A DNA stretch of 64,000 nucleotides from Oxytricha trifallax. Lineage: Eukaryota; Ciliophora; Spirotrichea; Sporadotrichida; Oxytrichidae. The stretch is from NCBI GenBank assembly GCA_000711775.1, contig ARYC01001184.1:1-64000 (forward strand). The letters are read 5' to 3'. How positions within the stretch are numbered: position 1 is the first letter of the stretch; every line of letters starts with the position of its first letter. The notes beneath the pieces were generated by a model. It ran no database searches. It was not told the origin of the DNA and worked only from the letters and a program-made list of their open reading frames with translations. The translations under genes were made by a program, and so were the position numbers. Below are positions 19,780-32,194 of this stretch, piece after piece.

Positions 19780-20650
19780 TATATTAAATTATAGAGTTTA
19801 ATGGATTAGCAAAATTATAATACAAATTTTATTTATTTCATCATTTTAATAAATTCAAATCTTGTAACCCAATTTTATTTATTTTATAAACAATTTAAAT
19901 CTCATCATCTCAGTGATGAAAGCTATAAATAAATGATATTAATTAGAGTAGTTATTCAGTTATCTATGCTGTTTTTAGTGTATTGCAAAAGTAGATTTCA
20001 ATTTTTCAAATAAAATGTATAATTTAGATTGAAATAATTAAAGTCAATAGCACATAGTAAAAGAGGCCTAAAAAAATATAAAAAGTATCGGTAAAATTAT
20101 TCTATATTAAAAACAAATTTTGTCAAAGAATTCATGTTTCTTTTAGATTGAGATTCCAATTAATTTACTTTAACTTTTATAAAGTTTTTTAAATATTCTT
20201 AAATTAAACTTTTTTTCATTAATTTTTAAATTTACCTCCAAAGTTAAATTTAAAATTTTAAGAATTTATGATTATTAAAAGCATTCGAAAATGTTTAGGT
20301 TTTAATTCTAAGATAAGTTCTTTTTTTTATTTTAAACATTTATGAACATCATAAGTTCTTGTTTAGTCAAAAAGATTTATAGATTTAATAAGAGTATCAT
20401 AATTGGTAAACGCTTACAGCGTACTTTGCAACAATATTGTTAACATATGAATAACCTATCAAATCATCATTAACTTATATATCTCCTTTCAATGCTTTAA
20501 TCTAAAGAAAAGATTATGAACTCATTAATTTTAGCAAATTTAAGGATTTTCTACATCATTTAATTCCTTCAAAACAAATATTATATTCCAGACTATATAT
20601 TTAAAAATTAATCTCTTTCATGACTATTTATCCAAATGAATAAGTATCTA
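19780..20650. other. AT-rich region, no gene recognised
   Basis: Low-complexity AT-rich DNA leading to the C-rich edge of the next repeat. No coding or structured feature was seen. Confidence 0.35.
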
Positions 20651-21081
20651 TTCTAACGGAGATACTCCTTCCCACCCTCCCCACTCCCCTCTCCACCTCC
20701 AAAAAGATTATAATTATTTAAAAGTAAAATATTGATCTTGCTTATATTTTGAACCATGTCGAGTTTAAAGACTTGAAAATGCATGATTTCAGTATTTATT
20801 GTCAAATGACTTCAACAAAAAAAGAGCAGTGATCACGACCAGTATATTTAAATTTTTGAAAATATTTTTTTTATAAAATCTTATCAATAAAATCATAAAA
20901 AAATTTATAAAGATGCTTGTAAAAAATTAAATTTATCAACTAATTATTATAATATTAATATTTTATTACCATAAATGTCAATAATGAAGTAGATTCAGAC
21001 CTCGAGGATTAATAATTTAAGATTTAATAGGATAAATTTATGGGTGGGAGGGGTGTGGGGGGAGGGGTATCTCGGTTAGAA
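20651..21081. repeat. 431-bp inverted-repeat element with C-tract and G-tract ends
   Basis: The left end TTCTAACGGAGATACTCCTT followed by a C-tract (CCCACCCTCCCCACTCCCC, about 20669-20690) is mirrored at the right by GGGTGGGAGGGG...GGGGGGAGGGGTATCTC then GGTTAGAA (to 21081). The paired ends are TTCTAAC-N-GAGATAC. The right end has six close G-runs on the plus strand, a possible G-quadruplex. The interior is AT-rich and noncoding. Probably a small non-autonomous element; no clear target duplication. Confidence 0.6.
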
Positions 21082-22600
21082 CAAGTATCATTAATTTTTA
21101 AAATTATAATTCTTTTAATCAATATATTTTTCATCAGACTTTCAAAATATTTTAATCACCACATTCAAGACGCTTGTCTTTTAAAAAAATTCTCTTTCAA
21201 CCTTTTATTTTATGGCTATTTCGTTGTCACTTATTTTAACTTACTGATAGGGGCAATTCTCAAAAATATATAATTAAATGTCCTTCATTACAAAATTATA
21301 AACTTCTTTTTAAAAATAAATTGTGTTTATAATTTCTTGGGTAATTTGAAAAGAATAAATCAATAATTTAATAATTTTTGGATTCCAAAATAGAATATCA
21401 ATATTTTTAAATATTATAATTTTAATTGTATTTGTAAATTAAATTAAAGTAAAGCAATTAATCAGTAATCTCAATTAATTTAATAATATAAAATTTGCAA
21501 TTATAGCAGTGGCGTATCTAAATTAATTGACGAGACAATTCGAGTCGTGCAAGTCATGATAGCAATAAACTCATGAAGAAGTTTCTTGCTCATCATTCCA
21601 TTTCAACCCACCTGAGATGTTAGAATTCACAAACCCACATAAATGAGATCAATGAGGATGTTAAAACAGAGCTTTTAAAGTTCAAATTAAATTGATGAGT
21701 ATTGCTGCTTTAAATTATAAATATTTATTGAACAATTGTTATATCGAGAATGAATGAGAATTTATGCTCTAAGTTATAAATAGTGTGATTCAAGTTTATC
21801 CTCAAAAAATATAATGATTTAAATTAAGAAAATGAAAATTTGATCTAAATTAAAGAACTGAATATTTACTTGAAATGCATAAGCTAATTTAATCCGTTCT
21901 TGCCATATGAAAGAAAAGATAGATAATTATTTAAATATTATATAGTGTCAAAATATTAATTGAAGGTTCTCTCTATCATTATTAAAAAGAACATAATTCT
22001 TTGTTATTTTTATTATCAAAATTGGCAATGTCACTCTGCAAATAATTTTGTTTAATTTCAATCAATCATTCATCATAATGAAATAATAATAATTACTATT
22101 ATATTAAAAACGAACATTCCAGAAATTCCCACCAAGATCGTAACAATAAACATACTTTCGCAAACATATTTACTCCCTATCTAAAATATTAGGCAGAGTA
22201 TATTGATAATCTCTCTTCTCTCTAACTACTTTATCTAACGTAAACTTAGAAACGTGGGGATTCGCTCCTTACTTATCAAATGAAAAAGATCCTTCATTTT
22301 GAAAACATAATATATAATCATATCAATTTCAAAACATTTTAAGTTTATTTGAGAAATAATAAGACTTACTCTCAACAAGCAGACACTGGTTAAATCATTG
22401 ACTTCTTTTCAACTTTAAAAATTTAAGACTGAAACTCTCTCCAGCTCCTTTTAAAAATCATTAATATTTAGAGGATGACTCACAAGTTATTAATCAAACA
22501 CAATAACTCCTTTCTCATATTTATAGCAAATTAAATTCAATTATTAAAGATATTATCATATTTAATAAACCTATAATTATTAAATTAGAAAGTTATAATG
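21082..22600. other. AT-rich region, no gene recognised
   Basis: About 1.5 kb of AT-rich DNA. A few short hydrophilic readings occur near 21540-21680 but none is long enough to call. Confidence 0.35.
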
Positions 22601-23190
22601 ATAGGGTGACCCACAGGGGTCCGAGGCTGGAAACTTTCTACTACACTAAGGCCTGCTGAGGGTAGGCAGGGGGTTGCTGGGTTCATCTATTAGAAACCAG
22701 TCGGCGGGGTTCAATCTGTCAGATCCTAAACTCCTCGAGTTGTCTGAACGCTAAGGATTTCCCTGCATTAGATGAGCTTTCTGGCGTGAGTTCAGCTTCC
22801 TAGGTAATAGGGAGCAGATGAAGGTGGTGCTCAACCTTCAAAAGTGAGACGATGAGAACCATAGAAGCCAACGATAATGATTTTCCTCCCACACCAGGTC
22901 GGGTTAATGAGGCTACCACAGCGAAAGGACAGAGACTACTATCTCAGCAGCGGTGGATCCTGGTAAGAGTTTTCTCCAGACTTCCCTTTAATTGTTTACA
23001 GGAAGCAAATCTCTGCGAGCTCTGCGGGAGACACTCCAAGTCAAAAGCTAGGCTTTTGTCTCGTATGCATCTCGGCACAGGGAGAAGTGGAATGGGGGGC
23101 GAGGTGGTTTTTGGGGTTTTTCTAGTTAAAGACTTGCCACGTCAACTTACTTCAGATACGTCTACTTCACTACTAAAATTGATGGTTTGA
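22600..23190 (+). other. GC-rich island, possible retroelement or foreign-origin segment
   Basis: About 590 bp at roughly 50% GC with abrupt edges in AT-rich DNA. A plus-strand frame from ATG 22852 runs to TGA at 23188-23190; it needs no reassigned codon. It holds CELCGRHSKSKARLLSRMH, which resembles a C2H2-type finger of the kind found at the N-terminus of some non-LTR retrotransposon proteins; this is a resemblance only. GTAAGAG...TTACAG (about 22962-23000) has intron-like ends. GGTTCAATC (about 22713) resembles a tRNA-type B-box, without a convincing A-box. The base composition and absence of TAA/TAG sense codons suggest a different history from the surrounding DNA. Confidence 0.4.
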
Positions 23191-23755
23191 TTTTAGTAAA
23201 CAGTGAATTGATAAATAATTAATTTTGAGTTTAACTCGATAATCATCATCATCAGGCTTCAGTCAGCATATTGTAAGTTTAAAGAATATCGTTGATATTA
23301 TGGGTAATTTAAATTCAAGTTCATATAAAAAAGCAAAACAAACAAAAATCTAGTTGCTAATGTTTCCAATTTTTCAAGTTAAAAATCAAATCAAACACTA
23401 AGATTGTAGAAAAATTTAATGAATTATTATAAATATAGATTTCTTGGTCTTTCGAATAATTTTTGCTTAGTCATAGTCTTTATAGTCAAAGATATCATTA
23501 TGTAGATTTGTATATTTTCATAAACTTTCCTTGTCAATTCTATCTTCATAGCAAAAATCTCAAATAAATGAAGATTATATTAGAGAAGATTTATTTATAG
23601 CAATTAATTTTTGGTGTTCGCCTCTAATCTAAAATTAATTAAAGTGCAATACTGAAAAAATATACAATAATTTTTATAAATTTTTGGAAGCAATTATAAA
23701 TTGAAATAGCATGACAGTATCTGAATAAAATAAAAATCTTAATCATTCCTTATAG
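23191..23755. other. AT-rich spacer, no gene recognised
   Basis: AT-rich DNA between the GC island and the next coding island. Ends in ATTCCTTATAG, which looks like a 3' splice site for the island that follows. Confidence 0.35.
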
Positions 23756-24040
23756 CTGAGAGATCTACAGCCAAATGCTCAAGAAACAACTTAAAAGGCA
23801 GAATTACACCAATTAAAGATAGAAAATAGACATCGATAATATTTCCTGCAAAATCACCAAAATAGCAATAGATTTTCAACACAACAGGCAGTTTGTTAGT
23901 CCTTATAGGTCTATCTCATGACTTCAAAATTATATTTTATGTGGTATCCCTAAAGAGATTTTGAAGTGAACTCCATTTTTAGTTGTGAAAGGGCTGTAAA
24001 GACTATAGAAATTTTAATTTTGTTTTGGTTTCTTTAATGA
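23756..24040 (+). CDS. Coding island, 94 codons, Gln/Asn-rich unknown protein
   Basis: Starts directly after TTATAG (acceptor-like) and stays open to TGA at 24038-24040. It reads LRDLQPNAQETTQKAELHQL, KIENRHRQYFLQNHQNSNRF, then STQQAVC...VYLMTSKLYFMWYPQRDFEV, with about seven TAA/TAG codons as Gln. The first ~45 residues resemble a coiled-coil or Gln-rich linker. No start codon, so it is an internal or 3' exon or segment. The final part (CERAVKTIEILILFWFLQ) may extend into noncoding DNA. Family not recognised. Confidence 0.5.
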
Positions 24041-24590
24041 TAAAAATATGGGATTTGGTTTTTGGATTTTGAGATAAACATATATATTTTTTTTGCCAAA
24101 CCCTAAATTTTACCGAAAAATAAAATAAGAGGTTAAAACCTACTTTCGAAAATAATAGTTGCAAGATTCTTAATCATTAACTTTAAATTATTGTGAATTC
24201 TTACAATTCTCTTTAAAGCTTTAATTTATCATATTATATAAAATTCTTAAATATATGGATAATCAAACACACGATTAAAATAAGTCAAAGATATAAATAA
24301 AAATATTTTCATTTTATGTGTGCTAGACTATCCCTTCTTTTATTTTGCAATAATTTTTCTTTAATTTAATATTTTTTTGTTAATGAGATTTTTTAAAAAC
24401 TTTAAACATATTTTCTAATTTATCATTGATCTTGAGAGCAACGTTATATTTACTATTAACTGCTCTTACAATAAATATAAATATAGTTAAATGCTTTAGC
24501 ATTTAAATTTTTTTATATTAGTTTTGTTTGTTACCAACTTAAAGGTTAAATTATTTATTAATTATTTAAACCTTTGAATGTTAAACGATT
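24041..24590. other. AT-rich spacer between opposed coding islands
   Basis: No coding segment recognised. It separates the plus-strand island at 23.76-24.04 kb from the minus-strand gene that ends near 24.6 kb. Confidence 0.35.
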
Positions 24591-24599
24591 GAAGTTTCC

Positions 24600-27500
24600 T
24601 GCTTTCTTATTCCTGATTATGAGATGATCTTTATTTTTAACATTTTGATCAACTTCATTGTATTGTAACTATTTTCTTTCTTTTAGTTGTATTTCATTAA
24701 AAAAATCCTATTCAAGTCTTCTATAAACTTCTCTTCTCATGTTGCTGATCTGATGATTTGCATAAAAATAGCCTACTTCATCCTGCTATGGATTCTCAAC
24801 TGTTTGTAGAGCTGTATTTTCTACTTTTTCTCTCTTTTATAATCAAAGCGTCGTGATCTTTGCTTTTGTTTTTGTAATTGAATCAATCTTCTTGCAACTT
24901 CTTCTAGAAATCTATTTTTTATTAAGAAATTTTTATCTTTCTGGTCTTCTTCTGCCGGATAATTATTTTCTTCACTCTTGATGGATTTAATTCTTTTATT
25001 GGATTAATCTTCTATAATGACACTAATATCTTCAATTAATTAATATATTATGATTCTCTGATTTTTACATTTTTAAATCATCTTAATTAGTCTAAAATAA
25101 GCTATTCAATTTTGTTAGTGGTTGATCAAGTAAACTAGTATATTTTACCATATTAGTTTTGAATATTTTGGGTCTTCTGCTGAGTTTATTAGGTTCAATT
25201 TTTTAGGTGGTTGGTTTAAACAAAGACTTTGTGAATGTGCAAACGTTCTTCATTCAGTAAGTAATTATTATTTTCCTCTAACTAAGTGCCATCTTCAAGT
25301 CCATTAAGTGAGTTTAAAAAATCTGGGCTTTTTTTTGTAGATTTAATTTTATTTCTTATTTATTTACGTTAAATTATCTGCTTAGAGTGATCCTAGCATC
25401 TGAACTAAATCTAAAATAATTGCGTGGTGTTGGTTTCTTTTAGTTTTAGGACATTCCTTATAACAATATGAGGAATGTCTCTTACTGTTCTAAATTCGAT
25501 TTTTTTAAACTGTAACTCCTTTCTATATTTATCTTGCATCATGATAAATTGTACTGCAACTGATGGATTGTATTTGTATATAATTAGTAATATGTTCTAT
25601 GCCATCATAATCGTATTACATGCTGTTGTTGGAGCTTGTCAGTCATTTATAATTCCTTTTCATTTTATTTAATATATATATTTTTCTATAGATCATAAAT
25701 GTTCAAGCAATTATTTTATCTTTGATACTTCGTTCTGTGCAAATAATCACTTATCAAGTTTGAATTTTTTCTCAAACCTTTTGGTATCTCTCATAAATAT
25801 TGTTTATTATATTTTATTCTTAATTATTATATTTTTAGACTTTTTTGAAACAATCAATTACTTTCTTGTACAGCTGAGTATATCTTTTATATTCTTCTTA
25901 ATTAAGGGTATTAATATAAAATGAATTAAGGGTTTAATACAAGAATATATTAAATATCATTGGAAAAGTTTAACTCCCTCAGCTATTACTTTTAGTAAAC
26001 TTTATGAGTTATTCTATTTATTCTCTAAAGTAGTTTTATGTGTTTGGCTATTTCAGAGTTTTTTGACTAACTAACCTATTCCATAAGATAGAGAATAGTT
26101 TAGCTTTCAAGATTGAGTACTTAGCTTTCTGAAGCTCTGCTAGTTGTGGGCCTCTTTTGATTACTTTTTCTTCTTGATAATTATTATAATAATCATTCTC
26201 CTTGAGACTATTTAGTAGATCTTTGTGAGAAATTATTACTCCTAACTCTCTAATTTTTAATTATAACTTTGCTTTTTAATGATAATTATTTACTCTTGGT
26301 CTTATATTTTTTCCCATTCTAATCTTTTAGATATTTGCTTTATAAAATTAGACTTTCTTCTTTTTTGTATTTTGATGTTTAAGTCTCATTTAGCCACTAA
26401 GCTGTTTTCTGGTTATCTTTTTTTTTTTAATTTCCCGGATTCAGCAGTATTTTTCATTAATTCGATTGGGATAATTGGCTTTGTAGAACTTGGTTTTGCT
26501 AACGCAATTTTGTACATGAGATAAAGCAAAATTTGCCGCTTTCATTTTATTCTATCAACAATATTACTCTTTTGCCAATCTCTTGATTTAAGTTATAGTT
26601 CGTTCTTTGATTCTTGAAGAAGTCAACCACTTAGTTTATGCATTAATTTCTATTCTTTCATCTTTCTCATGATTACCTTAATTACTAAAGAATACTTCTG
26701 ACTTTTGTTGATAATTTAATCAATAGAAAGATATTTATATTTTATCTAAAAATTGATCCAACTCTCATTGCTTCTTTTCATTGGATCCTTGTCTTCTCAA
26801 ATATTTAAATGATTTTGTTAAGTTATTCTTTATTGCCCATTCAGGTGGTTGATTATGCAAGTTCCTTGATTGTCAAGTTCTTTTCTTTGTACTACTTTCC
26901 TAATTTATTCTAAATATTTTTAATTTTTACAAATTCATCTATTTTAATTCTCTTTTTTCCTTAATTAAAATCTTCCTGTATGGTTTTTTTTGTCTGTACT
27001 TCTAATTATTCTTTCATTATCTGATAGTTTCATGTAATTTTCTTAATCCTATTCTTAGTTTTATTTGGATTTGTTATCGTAAGTAATTTCAATTGACTTG
27101 CTTCTCAACTAACTGTCTCCACAATAGAGAAGACTTCGTCGAAAATTCTTGTTAGAATGGAAACCCTTCTAACAAGCATGGATTCTTCGAGACTTCTTTA
27201 AGAAATCTTTTATATAGTTCTTTGATATAATAGTTAAATCATATATTATCATAACTATCTGTTTCTAGCTTTTCTGCTTTTAAATATAATTTTGCACATC
27301 ATTAAATTTTGGAGTTCTCTAATCTCATCTTTCAAATAAGGAGAGTTTCGCTGTTATTTTATGAATTGGAAACCTCCCATGGCAAGTATTGATCAATTAG
27401 AAACTTATCTCAATGTCACCATTACTCATCCAATTCTTGCTAATTAATTCTAGGTTATGCTCTTGTTGTTTAAACAAGCTATCCTTTAAAGAATGATATC

Positions 27501-27883
27501 AATCAGTCATTTGTAGTCAAGGGTCTTTTTTTTTTCATTTTTCCTTATAAGCTTATCTTGTTTTAGTTTTGAGTTCAGATTTTTTAGATTTTTTGCAAAT
27601 ATTAAATTCAATTGTCTTTGTGTCGATCTGCCTCTTGCTGTTAATATTTTCATCCCCTTTCTTCTTCTTCCACTTATCCGAAATTTTCACATTTTTTATC
27701 ATCCATAATTTAGCTTCTCTTACTGATTAATATAGCTTAAACTGTCAGCTGTTGTTATTATTGACAATAATTTATTTGGTGATTAATTCTAAATTTTCTA
27801 AATAAATTTCCTATGTTTGTATTTAACTTAACTCCTTCATGTTGGTTTTTGTTCTCAGTCGACATTGAGTATTTTCTTCTCAT
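24600..27883 (-). pseudogene. Long Lys/Glu/Gln-rich gene on the minus strand, many frame breaks
   Basis: ATG at 27883 begins MRRKYSMSTENKNQHEGVKL and the frame runs to about 27650 (IMDDKKCENFGQVEEEERG). Further coding-like pieces follow in order down the strand: GDENINSKRQIDTKTIEFNI, KDSLFKQQEHNLELISKNWM, YIKELYKRFLKEVSKNPCLL, KSIEITYDNKSKQNQEQDQE, DEFVKIKNIQNKLGKQYKEK, GNHEKDERIEINAQTKWLTS, SPDFLNSLNGLEDGTQLEEN, and SVIIEDQSNKRIKSIKSEEN with FLEEVARRLIQLQKQKQRSR near 24.8-25.0 kb. Charged heptad-like stretches suggest a coiled-coil protein of around 1000 residues. About ten frame changes and some in-frame TGA break it. Either an old pseudogene, a gene in many small segments, or indel-rich sequence. 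Family not recognised. Confidence 0.5.
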
Positions 27884-28079
27884 ATTAGTGAGCTACTTTT
27901 CTGTTTCTATTACCCCCCCGCCTTCTATTACACCAATAATTTCTTTATAAAAAAATATTTGCTTTTATATTTTATTTTTAATTGAAAATGTGTTAAATAC
28001 TTAGTCACCTTCCAATATTGTATTCTAAATATTCAGATTTATATTGAGAAATAATACTTTTTTAATTTATCTTCTAATA

Positions 28080-28498
28080 TTGTAGGAATACATTTGATTT
28101 GGGAAATTAAATTAGAATTATATATATTAATAATTAAATTCGTGTCAGTTAACTTTCTGGAAACCTAGACAATATGGTACTTGTTCGATAAAGAATAAAA
28201 AAATAGATGGACTTTACTATTGGCGGTGCCACTTTTTCGCATTCCTGAAGCGAGATAAATCAAATATATTGTTTTTTTGATTTGTTTAGTTGATTTTAAT
28301 GTCAAAATTAAAGTCGAGTTATCTCATTCCAGGAATGCAATGGAGGGGTACCGCCATTTTTAAAATCCAGCTGATTTTAAATTCTTTATCGAACAAGTAC
28401 CATCTTGTCTAGATTTCCAGAAAGTTAACTGTCACGAATTATATTCATTTAATTATTAACTTTAATTTAATTTCCCAAATCAAATGTATTCCTTTTGC
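28080..28498. repeat. Palindromic TA-flanked repeat, copy 2 (419 bp)
   Basis: Same family as 3366-3778. The left end TTGTAGGAATACATTTGATT and right end ATTCCTTTTGC are flanked by TA (28078-28079, 28499-28500). Arms pair through AATCTAGACAAGATGG-type sequence and GAGATAA/TTATCTC, but with mismatches, and the centre (about 28265-28310) is not a clean palindrome, so this copy is older than copy 1. Confidence 0.8.
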
Positions 28499-28841
28499 TA
28501 TTAAGTTATAGAAATATGGTATTAAAAGCCACTTTATACAATATAATTATTATTTATAAGGTTTTTCATTTAATTAATTTAGAAAATCTTCTTATAATTA
28601 AGCTCTTTTTTACAAACTAGAATGAACAAATATTTTTATCCCTAAAATCTCGCTTATTCTAGTTTTATATATGTCATTTTTACTATTTCTTTAATACTTT
28701 CTTTGTGCTATTCAACCTATATACATTGAATAATTAACAAGGAATTGCTCCGCTTATTTCTTTATCATACAATTTATTTAAATTTAAAACTCTGCTAAAT
28801 ATTCTACCAAGCAGTAGGGGGATCAAAACTTTGCACAATCT

Positions 28842-29140
28842 TCATTAATCTAAAGTTTATAAAACAACAGAATTGATAACAAATGATTTGGAACAATGTT
28901 TTATCATTCTGTATTTTTCTATCGTTTATGCTTCATTTTAAACGCGCTAAGTTTACTATTTATATATTAATGTTTAAATTTTTCTAATAATTATCATTAT
29001 TTCTGCTGGCATCATTAACATCTTACTTTTAATTTCTTTAGGAATCATAGCAGGGAATACATCATTCTCTTGAGGAGTGCCCTGGTCATTACCCAAATAC
29101 TAAAATCTGTAAACATCTTAATCCTTGAGAATAAATATTA
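28842..29140 (-). CDS. Coding island, partial unknown protein
   Basis: On the minus strand the frame from about 29140 reads FILKDQDVYRFQYLGNDQGT then PQENDVFPAMIPKEIKSKML and MMPAEIM, with normal protein composition, then drifts into AT-rich Ile/Lys/Gln sequence to TGA at 28842-28844. No start is visible. Another piece on the same strand upstream (29635-29718) could belong to the same gene. Family not recognised. Confidence 0.5.
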
Positions 29141-29634
29141 ATGTAAATCAAATCTACTTATTTAAAAAATAAATGTTCAAATCTATATAGCTTTATTTCT
29201 TTAATCATGAACGTAGTTTTAATAATAGTATTTCAACTTAAATGAAAACTCACTAAAAAATCAACAATGTCACCTTTAAGATTAAACATTAAGTTCAATC
29301 TGTTTGATATGATTTTAGTCAATGGCTTTTTTCAGTTTTTTGAGTTTTTTCTGCTTTTTCGTCAGACTAAGACTATTCATTAATATGCTTTAGTATCATA
29401 ATTATAAAAATAAATCAAGTTTTATCCTTTAATAAAGCAAAATAAACTATATCTTAATGAAAAATTTAAATTAAAAAATGCAATTAAATATATTACTTGC
29501 TTTCCAATATATTTTATGGCATATACAATTATAATAAAACGATTCATTTGAAAATTTAGGGAAATAAACGATTGCTTAATAAAGGTAAAATGAACAATCT
29601 CAATAATAAAATAAGAGTAATAATAGAACAGAGT

Positions 29635-29718
29635 AACTAATTTTACTATTTCATAACGGTAATGTATTGAGAACGCTCTCCTGTCTGCATCAAAACTTAA
29701 GTCTTCTTCCGATGGCAA
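29635..29718 (-). CDS. Short coding island, possible first segment of the neighbouring gene
   Basis: ATG at 29718 begins MPSEEDLSFDADRRAFSIHY then RYEI, hydrophilic and acidic, after which the frame becomes hydrophobic AT-rich sequence to a stop at 29422. The sharp change of composition near 29640 suggests a donor site or segment boundary. It may be the 5' part of the gene continued at 28842-29140. Confidence 0.4.
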
Positions 29719-29719
29719 T

Positions 29720-31430
29720 TTTAATATTAATTTACAATAGGTTAGCTACCTAGATTTAAGGTTTGAATAAGCATGGTAAACTCTATTAAAGTAAACTTTA
29801 ACTGAAATAGGCAAATTATTGCTTGATCATCATGAGTCAACTTGCAGGGTCTAACCAAGATAAAGAATCTTAACACTAATAAAATTGAATATCTTTTTAA
29901 CTACAAGACCTATCTCATTATGGAGTACTAGCTAGTGCTGATATGAGGTACATCTTTAATGATTGAAAGGTTTGAGGAGTTATATTATATTGAATAGGAG
30001 AGAATTTTAGATTGCTAAAACTATGCTTTCCATTGCCTAACTCTTTGCATTTTTAATTATAATTTTGGCAATTCTCAAAATCAATATGTTTTAATATTTA
30101 TTTTAAAATGGTTTATTATTTATTGAGTGAGATTTGCACTTATGATATTAAGTTAATATTTTTTTTTATTGTTAATAAAAAACCTTGAAGTAATATATTT
30201 TATTTTCTTTTCTTCAATAAAAATTTTGAGGTAAAGCTTAAGATAAATTCTATTTTTTTAATAATCTATGCATTGGTCTATTTTAAGAGTGTAGTAGTTA
30301 GCTAATAATTTCATCTATTTTTTTTATTAATTAAATAATCCACCTTATGTTTTGTCAGAAAAATAGTTTTATGTTGTCATTGAGTTGTTAATTTCTTAAT
30401 TATTGTCGATTCTTTAACATAAAATACTATTCTTTTATACCTTCTGTATACTTATCATCAGCCGTTAAGTTTCGATTAATTCCCGTTCTTTAAGTTCCGC
30501 TTATTTGTTATATGTCAAGTTTAAAGATATAAAAAATAGTCTGTTTCTGACCCATAAGCGTTTAAACTATTATTAATTAAAATAAATTTTATTTTACTGT
30601 TATTATCATTTGAAAGTTCACTATATATCAGCAAATCTATATATCATTTAGGTTTACATTTATTATTTTATTTTAGGAACAATTATCTCAACTTACTTTG
30701 AATTTATTTGATTATATTTTTTGCATTTATTTATTGCTACATTAAATTTATTCAAAAGTCTTTAACTTTACTGTCTTTCATACAGCAACTTATACTGTCT
30801 CATGCTACCACTAAGAAGTTATTTTTTTTTATAAATTTAAATAATATGAATATTTTTGAATCTTATTTGCAGGATTTATCGTCATTTTAACAAATCATTT
30901 TTAATGATATTTTTTATTTAAATCATGGAGGAAGAATGCAGTGCTATTTAGCATGTTGTCATAAAGCAATCACTCATATAATTTGAAATAGAATTTATAA
31001 TAAATTTTGTTGAGCCTTTGTTATATAGATGCATCTACACTCAATTAAATTTCAACTTTCCTATCAATTTATTAATCATAAACCTCATTTTTAGTGCTTG
31101 AAAGCCTTGTTTTAATGTTAGGAAGAAAATGCTAAACAGGCTTCTTTTTAGTTCTGCTGCATTTTTTATCTTTAAATTAATGACATATAAAAGTCTTGCG
31201 CTTATATTAGTTAATAAACACTTTTGATCAAAATAGTAACTGTATTAATTGTTTTTTTGATAGCCATTACTAAAATATTAATTAATAAGAAATATCATTA
31301 TTATTTTATTTAGATATCTTTTTATTATTTTAAAGATTTATTTTGTTAAAGCTCTATTATTTTTTGATCACTAGCAGAATCTAGCTATTTTCTATTATTC
31401 TCACTCTACTGTAAGTTATACTAGCTCTCA
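29720..31430. other. AT-rich region with only weak coding signals
   Basis: Near 29840-29960 both strands show short TGA-free readings (plus: MSQLAGSNQDKESQ), too ambiguous to call. The rest is T-rich, low complexity, without recognisable genes or repeats. Confidence 0.3.
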
Positions 31431-31438
31431 ATCATAAA

Positions 31439-32133
31439 ATGCAGATAATTCCCTATAACTCCCTCGAATAACTCATTCCTAGTTCTAGTGGTTCCTATAG
31501 AAGTAGTTTATAGTAAAAGTGTAGCTTTCACTTTGATTTGGGATAAGGTATTTGTGGATGAAGATGAATTCATTTCGCCATTTAACTTACGAATTTACAC
31601 TATTAATATTAAAATAAGTGTAAAGCAGCTATAGCAAAGCCAATAGTCTGCTGATAGGTAAGTTGATATTCATAGGCTCATACTGTCGTAAGTTTACCTA
31701 TCCAAGTGAAAATAAATTGATATGTTAGAGTTTGATTAAATCCATAGTCAATTAGTTTACCTCTTCTTAAAACGTTTACATTGATCAGGAATACTTTAGA
31801 CATGGAGAATTGATTTACACTAATTGGAATAGAAATAATTAGAGAGAATCATATATTCAAATTTGTATATTTAATTTAAACAACTATATTATCCCAAACT
31901 TTTATTTAAAGCAAATAATATAGCAATATAATAAACTATAATAAGCTAGTATATTTAAATACTACCTACGTTTCTCTATCTTTTTTAACATCACAAAAGC
32001 AACTTCTCATGCTGATAAAAGACCAATTATCATGGAGTAACTACGTCGATTTTAACCGATTTATGCAATTAACTCTTATTAGTCTTTTTTAGAATAAAAT
32101 ATATATATTTTGATACTGCTTATTTCCTATTGA
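31439..32133 (+). pseudogene. Coding island in three frames, unknown protein
   Basis: ATG at 31439 opens MQIIPYNSLEQLIPSSSGSY then RSSLQQKCSFHFDLGQG. A second frame from about 31549 reads VFVDEDEFISPFNLRIYTIN then KQLQQSQQSADRQVDIHRLI. A third, from about 31720 to TGA at 32131-32133, reads NVYIDQEYFRHGELIYTNWN, NRNNQRESY and KATSHADKRPIIMEQLRRFQ over about 135 codons. TAA/TAG are used freely as Gln. The island ends where TBE-C begins, so that element may have inserted at or near its end. Family not recognised. Confidence 0.5.
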
Positions 32134-32194
32134 AATTATTAAAAATGTTCACATTATAATCATACTCTATTAATCCCCATTACTTTTGCCTTGT

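Noticed and set aside
22700..22740. A tRNA gene suggested by GGTTCAATC
   Set aside because: No acceptor stem, D-arm or cloverleaf could be built around it.
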